DNA of 64,000 bases from Polyangium jinanense (lineage in GTDB: Bacteria > Myxococcota > Polyangia > Polyangiales > Polyangiaceae): contig NZ_JAGTJJ010000006.1 in assembly GCF_028435365.1 (NCBI RefSeq), positions 343,245 through 407,244 of the forward strand, in the 5' to 3' direction. Below, piece after piece: positions 48,370 through 56,703 of this stretch. The position numbers were made by a program, and so were the translations under genes. The notes below the pieces were generated by a model. It had not been told where the DNA came from. It searched no databases and saw only the letters and a program-made list of their open reading frames with translations. The stretch's first letter is position 1. Each line of letters opens with the position of its first letter.

Positions 48370-50039
48370 GGTGCCTGCGTCACGACGGCCCGGCGATACC
48401 GGAACGCGTCGGTCTGGGTGAGGGCGACGAGCAGCTCCTGGACGTTGAAGCCACTCGCCGCGAAGGCCTGCTGGATCTCGCTCATCGAGCAACGATCGTC
48501 CTCGCCTTCGACACGGCCGTAGGCGAAGCGGAACCACTGGGTGGCGACACACTGGCGCGCCTCCTCGCTCTGCGCGAGGCGCCGGCCAAGCTCGACGACG
48601 CCCTCGAAGGGGCCGTCGATGCCGCGGGTGTCGACGAGCTCGCCGGAGTCGTCGATGGGCAAACCCTGGTCGGTGTCGCGGTAGAGGCCGATGCCGTCAT
48701 AGTGCTCGAAGCCAAAGCCGACGGGATCCATCTTCACGTGGCAGCCCGCACAAGCCGGGTTCTCCGAGTGCTCGGCGAAGCGCTCGCGCGTGGTGGCGTC
48801 GGGGCGGACGTCGGGCGCGTTGAAGGCGGCGTTGTTCGGCGGCGGCGGGAGGATCTGGCAGAGGAGGCGCTCACGGACGAACTTGCCGCGATGCACGGGC
48901 GAAGTCTGGTTCGGCTTGCCCGTGGCGGCGAGGACGCTCGCGTGCGTGAGGATGCCAGAGGTCTTCGTGGGATCGAGCTCGACGCGCTCGAAGCTCTGCG
49001 TGGCCGGGCCATCCTCGACGCCGTAGAACGAGGCGAGCTCGGCGTTGAGCATCGAGTAGTTGGCGGTGAAGACGCTGCCGATGTCGCCCTGGCCCTCGAA
49101 GATGACGTCTTCGAGGAACGCGAGGGTCTCGGCCCGCCAGAGCGGGCGGATGCCCTCGTAGTACTTGGGGTACGTGGAGCTGTCTTTCTTGATGTTGTCG
49201 AGGTGGGAGAGGCCGAGCCACTGGGCGTTGAAGTTCGCCACGGCCTCGCGCGCCCGCGGATCGCCCAGCATGCGGCGCGCTTCCTTGGCGATCTCTTCCT
49301 TCGTGTCGAGGCGTCCCTCGTCCGCGGCGGAGAAGAGAGCCTCGTCCGGCATGGTGCCCCAGAGCATGTACGAGAGGCGCGAGGCGATCTCGTGGGGGGA
49401 GAGGGGCACGACGTCGGCCTCGACGGGGTCGGGCATGCCGAACTCGACGCGGTAGAGGAAGTGCGGGGACTGGAGCATCACCTGGAGGACGAGCTCGATG
49501 CCCTTGGAAAAACCGTCCTCGCCGAGGCCCCACGAGAAGACGTCCTGGAAGCGCGAGACCTCGTCGTCCGTGAGGGGGCGGCGATACGCGCGGCGGCCGA
49601 AGGTCTGGATGAAGGTGGTGGCACACGCCTGCTGCCCGATCGTTTCGGGATCACAGGGGAGCAGGGCGCCGAGGTTCTTCACTGCGCGGGCGGAGATCTG
49701 CTCGGCCGCGACCATGTACTGCTCGGCGAGGATCTGGGTGACGCCGAGGGCCGTGGCCTGGTTGTCGAAGCCCATGGCCTCTTCCTCGGGCACGAAGCTC
49801 GAAGCGGGCTGGGTGTCGTCGCCGAGCAGGTCGCGGACGGTGTTGTTGTACTCGAACCGGGTCATGCGCCGGATGGGCGATTTGCCGGGGATCGTGCCGA
49901 CGCACTGGAAGGCAGGAGCCTCCCCGGTATCTTCACCCGGCGGGTCGCCGATGTGACCCGAGCAAGCCGCGAGGGACGCCGCCGCAGAAAGGGCGAGGGC
50001 GCCACCGAGAAGCCAGGGCAAGCGCACAGCGTAGGTCAT
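48366..50039 (-). CDS. DUF1592/DUF1588/DUF1585 lipoprotein with c-type haem motif
   Basis: 557 residues from the ATG ending at 50039; the lipobox is SLAAC (Cys26). The domain order typical of this family is visible: DUF1587-like RRMTRFEYNNTVRDLLGD (about 55), DUF1595-like FGRRAYRRPLTDDEV, DUF1592 (ELVLQVMLQSPHFLYRVEFG, then ASRLSYMLWGTMPD), DUF1588 with GILTHASVLA and the haem site CAGCHVKMDPVGFGFEHYD (about 429), and DUF1585 at the C-terminus. It is probably a surface or periplasmic haem protein working with the DUF1552 protein. Its substrate is not known. Confidence 0.88.
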   Translation of the reverse strand: MTYAVRLPWLLGGALALSAAASLAACSGHIGDPPGEDTGEAPAFQCVGTIPGKSPIRRMTRFEYNNTVRDLLGDDTQPASSFVPEEEAMGFDNQATALGVTQILAEQYMVAAEQISARAVKNLGALLPCDPETIGQQACATTFIQTFGRRAYRRPLTDDEVSRFQDVFSWGLGEDGFSKGIELVLQVMLQSPHFLYRVEFGMPDPVEADVVPLSPHEIASRLSYMLWGTMPDEALFSAADEGRLDTKEEIAKEARRMLGDPRAREAVANFNAQWLGLSHLDNIKKDSSTYPKYYEGIRPLWRAETLAFLEDVIFEGQGDIGSVFTANYSMLNAELASFYGVEDGPATQSFERVELDPTKTSGILTHASVLAATGKPNQTSPVHRGKFVRERLLCQILPPPPNNAAFNAPDVRPDATTRERFAEHSENPACAGCHVKMDPVGFGFEHYDGIGLYRDTDQGLPIDDSGELVDTRGIDGPFEGVVELGRRLAQSEEARQCVATQWFRFAYGRVEGEDDRCSMSEIQQAFAASGFNVQELLVALTQTDAFRYRRAVVTQAP

Positions 50040-50171
50040 GAGCAAGGATCCGCGGGGGCTTGGCCGCGGCTCTCCGAGCGTAGAAGAAGGTGGGCCGGCC
50101 GTCGACCATTTCCTGATGCCGTACGCGTGCTTCGGCTCGACGGCGAGGGAGAGATCGCTACCCTGCGGGCC

Positions 50172-50996
50172 GTGCCGAGAAGGGGAATCCGCCGCGTCGC
50201 CGGGATGATCGCGATCACGACCGCGATCGCCACCGCCTCCGTGGCCGCATCCGCCGCCGCTCCCGCTTCCGCCTCGCCGGTCGGGGGCAGCTTGCACTTC
50301 GGCGTGGAGGTCGCGGCGCGTTGGTTCGCGTACTCGGACCCGCTGAAGATCGCCACGAACCTGCGGCCGTACGACGTCGTGGGGGTACCGATGATCTCCC
50401 TCGGCGGCGAGATCCAGCCCTTGCGCTGGACACGCGTGCCGGTGCTCGAAGGCGTGGCGATCACGGGGGCGTACACGTTCGCGCCGCACCTCACGTCCGC
50501 CGTGACCGAGGGGCGCGATATCCAGACGAGCTGGGATCGCGGGAATGTGGCGCTCCGCGTGCCGATCCGGCTCGGGCGCGGGGAGCGCGCGCCGGTGGTC
50601 GCGCCACGCGTGGGGTACGGTTGGCTCGGTTTTTCATTCCAGGAGACGGGGCCCCTCGCGGCGGAGATCCCGACGGTGAGCTACAGGCTCGTGCGCGTGG
50701 GCCTGGACGGGCGGATCGGGCTCGCCGGGCCGCTCACGCTGGTGGCGGCATTCGAGTATCTGGAGCCCACCTCGGGCGGGGCGCTCTACGAGCGGTTTCG
50801 TGATGCGACGCTCGGCGGGATCGACGCGGATCTCGGCGTCGCATTCGCGCTCGCGAAGGGCACGGAGATCTCGCTTTCGTTCGGATATACGCGGTTCTTC
50901 TCGACGTTCGTGCCCGTGCCCGGCGACGCGTACGTGGCCGGCGGGGCGCTCGATCAATTCGGCGGTGTGAAGCTTGGGATCGACTATGCCCCGTGA
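50172..50996 (+). CDS. Outer-membrane beta-barrel protein, hypothetical
   Basis: 274 residues. A GTG at 50172 gives a good signal peptide with an Arg-rich start (PRRGIRRVAG) and an Ala-rich core ending near residue 36; the ATG at 50205 would lack the basic residues. The mature protein alternates aromatic and polar residues in about eight to ten strands (LHFGVEVAARWFAY, MISLGGEIQPLRWTRV, GVAITGAYTFAP, RVGYGWLGFSF, EISLSFGYTRFFS), as in OmpA/OmpW-size barrels. No family name can be given. Its stop overlaps the next gene's start. Confidence 0.6.
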   Translation: MPRRGIRRVAGMIAITTAIATASVAASAAAPASASPVGGSLHFGVEVAARWFAYSDPLKIATNLRPYDVVGVPMISLGGEIQPLRWTRVPVLEGVAITGAYTFAPHLTSAVTEGRDIQTSWDRGNVALRVPIRLGRGERAPVVAPRVGYGWLGFSFQETGPLAAEIPTVSYRLVRVGLDGRIGLAGPLTLVAAFEYLEPTSGGALYERFRDATLGGIDADLGVAFALAKGTEISLSFGYTRFFSTFVPVPGDAYVAGGALDQFGGVKLGIDYAP

Positions 50997-51465
50997 AAAC
51001 CGTTCCCTCCGGCGCGCGCTCGCCTCCGCGCTCTTGCCGCTCGTGATCACACTGCTCGCCGCGGGTTGTCCCGGTCGGCTGGAAGACCCCGACCGCTTCC
51101 TCGACGGCGGCGGCTTCACCTGCCCGGACGTCGTGACGGAGCTCTTTCCGAAGAGCTGCGGCGGGTCGATCTGCCACGAGGGCGCCGAGCCGGCAGCGGG
51201 GCTCGATTTGATAGCGCCGGGCGTGGTTTCACGGCTCGTCGACAAGATGGGACGCGATTGCCCGGGGATCCTCGTGGACCCGGTGGTCCCGGAATCGAGC
51301 TTGCTTTACGAAAAATTGCTGCCGCTGCCAAGCTGCGGGTCGCCGATGCCGATCGGAAAGCCAACGCTGACGCCGGAGGAGCTCGCCTGCGTGCGAGATT
51401 GGATTTCGGCGCAGATGCCGACGGGCGGTGAAGACGGAAACGGAGACGGCGGGGGCGGGCCGTAG
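50986..51465 (+). CDS. Cytochrome-like lipoprotein with CX4CH motif
   Basis: 159 residues. The start overlaps the barrel gene by 11 bases, so the two are coupled. The lipobox is LLAAGC (Cys28). SCGGSICHEG (57-66) gives C-x4-CH, an unusual spacing of the c-type haem motif, followed by AGLDL, PESSLLYEKLL, GSPMPIGKPTLTPEEL and VRDWISAQMP. This is the layout of the small cytochrome domains found next to DUF1592/DUF1552 genes, where the Met of the MP segment is an axial ligand. Whether it binds haem with this spacing is uncertain. It ends in a Gly-rich tail. Confidence 0.6.
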   Translation: MPRENRSLRRALASALLPLVITLLAAGCPGRLEDPDRFLDGGGFTCPDVVTELFPKSCGGSICHEGAEPAAGLDLIAPGVVSRLVDKMGRDCPGILVDPVVPESSLLYEKLLPLPSCGSPMPIGKPTLTPEELACVRDWISAQMPTGGEDGNGDGGGGP

Positions 51466-51479
51466 GGGATCACGCGGCC

Positions 51480-51522
51480 GTGTCATGCGGCCGTGACAGC
51501 GAGCGTCACGCGGACATGACAC
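51480..51522. promoter_or_regulatory. Imperfect 18-bp inverted repeat with third half-site downstream
   Basis: GTGTCATGCGGCCGTGAC (51480-51497) and GTCACGCGGACATGACAC (51505-51522) are inverted copies with 4 mismatches around a 7-base spacer. A further GTGTCATG lies at 51536-51543, preceded by GTCACG at 51525-51530. It starts 15 bases after one lipoprotein gene and about 180 bp before the next. It could be a terminator hairpin, but the extra direct copy fits a multi-site operator better. Confidence 0.45.
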
Positions 51523-51700
51523 CCGTCACGGCGTCGTGTCATGGATGGGATGCGCGCACCGCTGCGCTGCGGAAAAAGGCCGCATTCGGCGATCGTGCGC
51601 GGCTGGCATCGCCTTTGCGATGGCTTCGTCAACTACCCGACGAGACGGATTTTCGCAAGCGGCATCCGCCTTCGCGAGAAAGGAAGAGTGACGAAGCCAT

Positions 51701-52687
51701 ATGTACAAGACCGTTGCTTTGCACGCGTTCGCCCTCCTCGCCTGCGTGCTCCCGGCCTGCGTCGTCGATTCCACGACGGAAATCGAGGACGGCATCAAGA
51801 TGCCGGGCGCGGCGCCCGAGAGCGCACAGGTGGATGGAAAGATCGCGACCCTGGAGCTGTCCAGCGGGAAGGTGATCTTCGTCGACGAGGGGGATGGCGT
51901 CGGGTTCTGGGAGATCGGCAACGTCGATCTCTCGTCGCTGCTCCACGAGCAGAATGCCTCCGCGCTCGAGGTCTTCCTCGCGCTCGCGCCGGAAGGGACG
52001 CCCGTCCCGTCGCGGCTCGTGGAGCACCACGCGGAGGTCGTCGCCCGGACCGGTACGGTGCCCGCGGAGCCACGAAAGCTCGCGCCGATGTTCGTGATGC
52101 CCGCGGTCCAGAATCTCACGAACGAGCCCTTCGACTACCACAACTCGGGTCTCAACTGCTGGGGCTGGGCTGGGACGCTCGACGATTACAATGCGTCGAC
52201 GGGCTATAGCTCCTTCACGATCGGGACGTTCCAGAGCAGCTTCAACGCCGACTCGCAGATCACCGGGAATGCGATCCAGGTCTTGAAGGGCGCCACCACC
52301 CTGCTGTCGCTCCCGGACAACGGCGGGGGGGTCGAGACCTCGTGGGGTCACGAGCGCGAAATGGCCATCTGCGCGTCGAAGGCCGTCCCGTTCGGCCAGC
52401 CGGGGAGCTGCGACGGCAATGGCGTATTCGTGAGCGTCACCGTGCAGTGCACGGACGAGGCTGGAACGTTCGTGGGTGTCGACACGATCGACCTCGAAGC
52501 GTTCGGCGTGGGCGCGCGCTTCCGCTCGAACGCCACCAATACCGGGGGCCGCGCGCGCAAGTATCGCATCCAGGCCACGTTCAATGCCGAAAACGACACC
52601 AGCGTCACCGCCGCCACGGAGTGCCAGGACCAGGCCGCGGTGGTCTGGCGGTCGAAGCATACGGGCGGCAGCATCATCCTCCCGTAG
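51701..52687 (+). CDS. Hypothetical lipoprotein
   Basis: 328 residues. The lipobox is VLPAC (Cys20). I recognise no family. A first segment (about 40-125) contains KIATLELSSGKVIFVDEGDGVGF and a helical VFLALAPEGTPV stretch. The second (about 145-328) is beta-rich with SGLNCWGWAGTLDDYNAST, ETSWGHEREMAIC, VFVSVTVQCTDEAGTF and GRARKYRIQATFNAEND, and four well-spaced Cys that may form disulfides. Probably a surface protein. It stands alone, and the inverted repeats around 51480-51543 lie upstream. Confidence 0.65.
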   Translation: MYKTVALHAFALLACVLPACVVDSTTEIEDGIKMPGAAPESAQVDGKIATLELSSGKVIFVDEGDGVGFWEIGNVDLSSLLHEQNASALEVFLALAPEGTPVPSRLVEHHAEVVARTGTVPAEPRKLAPMFVMPAVQNLTNEPFDYHNSGLNCWGWAGTLDDYNASTGYSSFTIGTFQSSFNADSQITGNAIQVLKGATTLLSLPDNGGGVETSWGHEREMAICASKAVPFGQPGSCDGNGVFVSVTVQCTDEAGTFVGVDTIDLEAFGVGARFRSNATNTGGRARKYRIQATFNAENDTSVTAATECQDQAAVVWRSKHTGGSIILP

Positions 52688-52866
52688 AGTGTGTTCGCGC
52701 TGGCGCGGGCGAGGTGAGCTTCGACAAACTCTGGTTCCAGGACACTATACGCGACCACGGGCAACGTATTGTCGTGACGCAGCCAACCGGCCATCGCGCG
52801 CCGCACATTTCAGGCCTCGAGCATCTCCACACTCCGCCCCGATCGGAGGTATACCGCCAGGGACGT

Positions 52867-53976
52867 ATGCCTGAGACCACCCTCGTGGAGCGCTTGCGTG
52901 GTGTGGAGCGGCTCTGCCTGCCGGTATGGGTCTTCGACGTGGAGCGGGCCCGCATGGCCTGGGGGAACGCCGCCGCCCTCGAGATCTGGCGCTCGCCGAA
53001 CCTCGACGAGTTCCTCACCCGCGACTACTCCGATGCCTCCGCCGCGACCCGCAGCCGCAACGAGGGCTTGCTCCGCAAGCTGTGCGCGGGCCGCGACGCG
53101 CACATCGAGCACACGTTCACGTTCTATCCCCGCGGCGAGCCCTTGCACCTGCGGGTCTTCATGTCCGCCATCGAGCTCGACGACGGCCGCTTCGCCCTGC
53201 TTTACGAAGGCCACGTGCGGACCGAGCAGCAAGACCCGAGGATCCTACGTAGCGACGAGGCGCTGCGGCACGTCTCCGCGATGGTCGCGCTTCTCTCCAC
53301 GGAAGGCTCCGTGCTCGTGACGAACCCGGCCGCCGAGCGCGCCTTCGGCAGGTCGAGCACGCCGTCGGCCTGGTTCGAGGACCCAAGCGCGGCGACGCGG
53401 ATCCTGAAGGTCGCCAAGACCCAGGAGGTGCTGCACGAGGAGCTCGTCGCGCTCACGAACGACGGTCCGCGGTGGCACGCCGTGGAGGCGCGGCGGACGA
53501 GTGATCCGGCGACCGGGAAGTACGCGGTCGTCGTGCATCAGGTGGACGTGACGAATCGGCGGGAGCGCGAGGCGCTGATCGAGGCGCAGCAGCGCGAGAT
53601 CCTGGAGCTGTCGGCGCCGCTGCTCGACGTCGCCGAAGGGGTCGTCGCGGTGCCGATCGTCGCGGCCTTGACCGAGGCGCGGAGCGCAGAGCTCGAACGG
53701 CGTCTCTTGCCCGCGGTGATGGAGCGCGGGGCGCAGGTGGTCGTGTTCGATCTGACGGGCGCGACGGCCTCGGAGGGCGCAGGGCTCGCCCAGCTCGTGC
53801 GGCTCATCAGCGCCGTGCGGCTGCTCGGCGCGCGGCCGATGGTGACGGGCGTGCGGCCGGCGCTTGCAAGGGAGCTCGTGCAGAGCGGCGCGGAGCTCGC
53901 GGGCGCGGCGGTGATGCGATCGCTGCGGGATGCGCTTTCGGCGTCGCGTCCTGCGCAGAGGCCCTTCCGGCGCTGA
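52867..53976 (+). CDS. PAS-STAS sensor protein, RsbR-like, second copy
   Basis: 369 residues from ATG 52867, with GGGA close upstream. Two PAS-like domains are followed by STAS. PAS 1 (about 10-125) starts LCLPVWVFDVERARMAWGN; PAS 2 (about 140-240) has SEGSVLVTNPAAERAFG and closes with VVVHQVDVTNRREREAL. The STAS domain (about 250-360) has VVVFDLTGATASEGAGLAQL and RLLGARPMVTGVRP, close to the gene at 2933. The RsbR phospho-Thr position is Gly here (SEGAG). It has no adjacent rsb genes. Both copies may join a stressosome-like complex encoded elsewhere, or act independently. Confidence 0.85.
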   Translation: MPETTLVERLRGVERLCLPVWVFDVERARMAWGNAAALEIWRSPNLDEFLTRDYSDASAATRSRNEGLLRKLCAGRDAHIEHTFTFYPRGEPLHLRVFMSAIELDDGRFALLYEGHVRTEQQDPRILRSDEALRHVSAMVALLSTEGSVLVTNPAAERAFGRSSTPSAWFEDPSAATRILKVAKTQEVLHEELVALTNDGPRWHAVEARRTSDPATGKYAVVVHQVDVTNRREREALIEAQQREILELSAPLLDVAEGVVAVPIVAALTEARSAELERRLLPAVMERGAQVVVFDLTGATASEGAGLAQLVRLISAVRLLGARPMVTGVRPALARELVQSGAELAGAAVMRSLRDALSASRPAQRPFRR

Positions 53977-54155
53977 AGCGCGCGTCTGGGCGGCGAGGGT
54001 CTGTCTCGGTCGAAGGACGGTGCAGTTTCCGACGGCCCCGATTTTGAAGTATCGGGATGCCATGCCATAATGCGTCTGAATTTTGCGTCGAAGGTGGGGC
54101 CGGACGGGACGAAATCGGCCGAGACGGAGGGTCGACGCAGGGGGGCGGGGGCGCC

Positions 54156-55604
54156 ATGAGTTTGCCGGTCGCAATCGGGGACGTGATCGCGGAGAAATAC
54201 CGCGTCGATCGTCTCCTCGGCTCCGGCGGGATGGGCGTGGTCGTCGCGGCCACGCACCTCGAGCTGCGCACGCGCCGCGCGATCAAGGTGATGCAGCCCC
54301 ACGTGGTCGCCTCGGCCCTCTGCATCGAGCGCTTCCTGCGCGAGGCGCGGGCCCTGTCCGAGCTGCGCAGCACGCACGTCGCGCGCGTCTACGACGTCGG
54401 ACGCCTGCCGAACGATGCGCCCTTCATGGTCATGGAGTACCTCGAAGGACAAACCTTGCTTTCGCGGCTCGCCGAGGTCGGTCCGCTGCCCGTGGAGGAG
54501 GCGGCGATCCACGTCCTGCACGCATGCGAGGCGCTCGCCGAGGCCCACGCGCTCGGCATCGTCCATCGCGACCTCAAGCCCGACAACCTCTTCCTGACCC
54601 AGGCCCACGACGGCTCGCCCTGCGTCAAGGTGCTCGATTTCGGGGTGTCGAAGCTCCTCCGCGACGAAGGCCCGACCCGCACGAGCACCGGCGCGATCGT
54701 GGGCTCGCCTCTCTACATGTCCCCCGAGCAGATCAACGCCGCGCGCGACATCGACGGGCGAAGCGACATCTGGGCGCTCGGGATCATCCTCTTCCAGCTC
54801 GTCACGGGGGAATGTCCTTTCGGCGGCAGCAACGTGCTGCAGATCCTCTCCCAGCTCGCGAACAAGAAGCCGCCCGTGCCGTCCTCGCTCCGCAAGGACC
54901 TGCCGCCGAGCCTCGACGCGATCATCCTGCGTTGCCTGGAGAAGGACCGCGAGCGGCGTTATCCGGACGTGGTCGCCCTGGCGCGTGATCTCGCGCCGCT
55001 CGCGCGCCCCGACCCGGAGCCGCCGGCGGCGCTCGTCGCGCGCATCGAGCGTGTGCACGCTCAGGCGACGAAAAAAGCCGCGATGTCGATCGCCGCCGTG
55101 CCAGAGGTCGATGCGAGCTTCGCGCTGCGAGCCGATCAAACGATGGACCTCGGCCGCACCCCTCCGCCGTGGACGCGCGCAGGCATTCAAACGACGATTC
55201 CAGCAGAGGGCGGGACGCTCCCGTCGAACCTCGGCGCGCCGACCGAGACGCATACGGCAAAGCCGCGGCGCGCCATGGTGCGGCATTTCGCGGCGGCCGC
55301 GATCGTGCTCACGCTCAGCGTGCCGCTCGGCGGATTCTTTTACAAGATGTCCCCCGGGGCCCATACGACCGCGTCGCCGGTCCCCGCCGCATCGTCTTTT
55401 CTGTTTCCTCCCCTCCCCGCGACCCTCCCGAGCACGGGTTTGTCCGCGTCGGAGCAGGCCCCGAACGAGGCCAAAACGGTCGCGCCCGCGGCCGCTTCTG
55501 TCGGGGTCGTTCCGATTTCGTCGGGGTCGGCGCCTCCTTCGACCACAGGGCGGACGGTTTTTCCACAGAATCGCTCGACACCCCGACCTCCTCCGCGCTA
55601 TTGA
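54156..55604 (+). CDS. Ser/Thr protein kinase with single membrane helix
   Basis: 482 residues, starting at ATG 54156 after a G-rich ribosome site. The kinase domain covers about 15-275: GSGGMGVV (22-29), Lys44 in RAIKVM, HRDLKPDNLFL (137-147), DFGVSK (161-166), and GSPLYMSPEQ (183-192). All catalytic residues are present, so it should be active. After a linker rich in Pro, Thr and Ala, one helix (about 374-396) crosses the inner membrane, and a Pro/Ser/Ala-rich tail of about 85 residues lies outside. It precedes the TPR-PEGA gene by 31 bases, so the two may be cotranscribed. Confidence 0.9.
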   Translation: MSLPVAIGDVIAEKYRVDRLLGSGGMGVVVAATHLELRTRRAIKVMQPHVVASALCIERFLREARALSELRSTHVARVYDVGRLPNDAPFMVMEYLEGQTLLSRLAEVGPLPVEEAAIHVLHACEALAEAHALGIVHRDLKPDNLFLTQAHDGSPCVKVLDFGVSKLLRDEGPTRTSTGAIVGSPLYMSPEQINAARDIDGRSDIWALGIILFQLVTGECPFGGSNVLQILSQLANKKPPVPSSLRKDLPPSLDAIILRCLEKDRERRYPDVVALARDLAPLARPDPEPPAALVARIERVHAQATKKAAMSIAAVPEVDASFALRADQTMDLGRTPPPWTRAGIQTTIPAEGGTLPSNLGAPTETHTAKPRRAMVRHFAAAAIVLTLSVPLGGFFYKMSPGAHTTASPVPAASSFLFPPLPATLPSTGLSASEQAPNEAKTVAPAAASVGVVPISSGSAPPSTTGRTVFPQNRSTPRPPPRY

Positions 55605-55635
55605 CGAACATCATCTGCGCGAGGACGGCTGCGCC

Positions 55636-56703
55636 ATGGCGCACGGGGGCTTGCCTAGAATGGTCCTATTGGCTCGCGTGATTATCGATAGGAATCTCCC
55701 CCGCGCCGCGGCCCTCCTCCTCGGGGCCGCGTTCGCGGTGACGCTCGCGGGCAGCGCGTCCGCCGAGGTGCCGCCCGATGTCCGCGCGACCGCGGAAAAA
55801 CTCTACCAGGACGCGTACGTGCTCGCGCTCGAGGGGCATCACGCGCGCGCCTGCGAGATGTACGAGGAGAGCGATCGGCTCGATCCGGCGAACGGGACGA
55901 AGCTCGAGCTCGCCAGGTGTTACGAGGCGACGGCGCGGCCCGCGAGCGCGTGGGCGCTCTACGTCGCGGTCGCCGAGGCCGACAAGGCGACCGGGAAAAA
56001 CCGAGCGCGCGAGGCCGAGGCGCGCGCCCGCGCCGACGCCCTCGATGCCGAGCTGCCGAGGCTCGTGCTGATGGTGCCGGCGTCCGTCGCGGACCGGAAG
56101 GGCCTCACGATCACGCGCGACGGCGTGGCGGTCGGCGAGGCGCTCTGGGGCACGCCGATGCCGGTGGACCTCGGAAAACACACGATCCGCGCCATCCGGC
56201 CGGACAAACAGGCCTGGGAGAGCGTCGTGAACGTGTCGAGGAATGGCGAGACGGTGACCGTGCCCATCCCCGCGCCCGCAGCGTGGGCGCCGCGCGTGCG
56301 CGAGGTGCCACGTGGACGCGACGAACGGCGAGGGATGAGCCCTCCGCCCCCGCTGGTCCTTTCGCTCGGGGGCGTGGCCCTCGCGGGGTTCACGGTCGGC
56401 GGCGTGACCGGCGGGCTGGCCTTCGCGAAATGGGAGGAGGTCAAAGAGATGGCGCCCAGGCAATGCAGCGCGCCCGCGGGTTTGTCCGGGTGCACGCAAG
56501 CCGTGGCCGACAAGGGGGCCGAGGCGTCGCGGTTCGCGGGCGCGTCGACGGCAGGGTTCGTCGTGGGAGGCGCCGCGCTCGCGGCGGGCGCGATCGTCTG
56601 GCTCACGAGCGGGTCGGGCAAACGGCCGGCCGCCGGGCGCATCGAGATCCTGCCGGTCGCAGAGCCGGCGAGCGTGGGCGGCGTCGTGCGAGGAGCGTTC
56701 TGA
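55636..56703 (+). CDS. TPR-like secreted/membrane protein with PEGA domain
   Basis: 355 residues from ATG 55636; an ATG at 55660 is a fair alternative that gives a tighter signal peptide. After the signal (ending AGSASA), a TPR-like helical region (about 45-130; YQDAYVLALEGHHARACEMYEESDRLDPANGTKLELARCYE) is followed by a PEGA-type beta domain (about 135-215; GLTITRDGVAVGEALWGTPMPVDLGKHTIRAIRPDK). Two hydrophobic segments (about 238-260 and 295-320) close the protein. This architecture is frequent in Polyangiales beside Ser/Thr kinase genes. Its stop overlaps the next start (TGATG). Confidence 0.72.
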   Translation: MAHGGLPRMVLLARVIIDRNLPRAAALLLGAAFAVTLAGSASAEVPPDVRATAEKLYQDAYVLALEGHHARACEMYEESDRLDPANGTKLELARCYEATARPASAWALYVAVAEADKATGKNRAREAEARARADALDAELPRLVLMVPASVADRKGLTITRDGVAVGEALWGTPMPVDLGKHTIRAIRPDKQAWESVVNVSRNGETVTVPIPAPAAWAPRVREVPRGRDERRGMSPPPPLVLSLGGVALAGFTVGGVTGGLAFAKWEEVKEMAPRQCSAPAGLSGCTQAVADKGAEASRFAGASTAGFVVGGAALAAGAIVWLTSGSGKRPAAGRIEILPVAEPASVGGVVRGAF

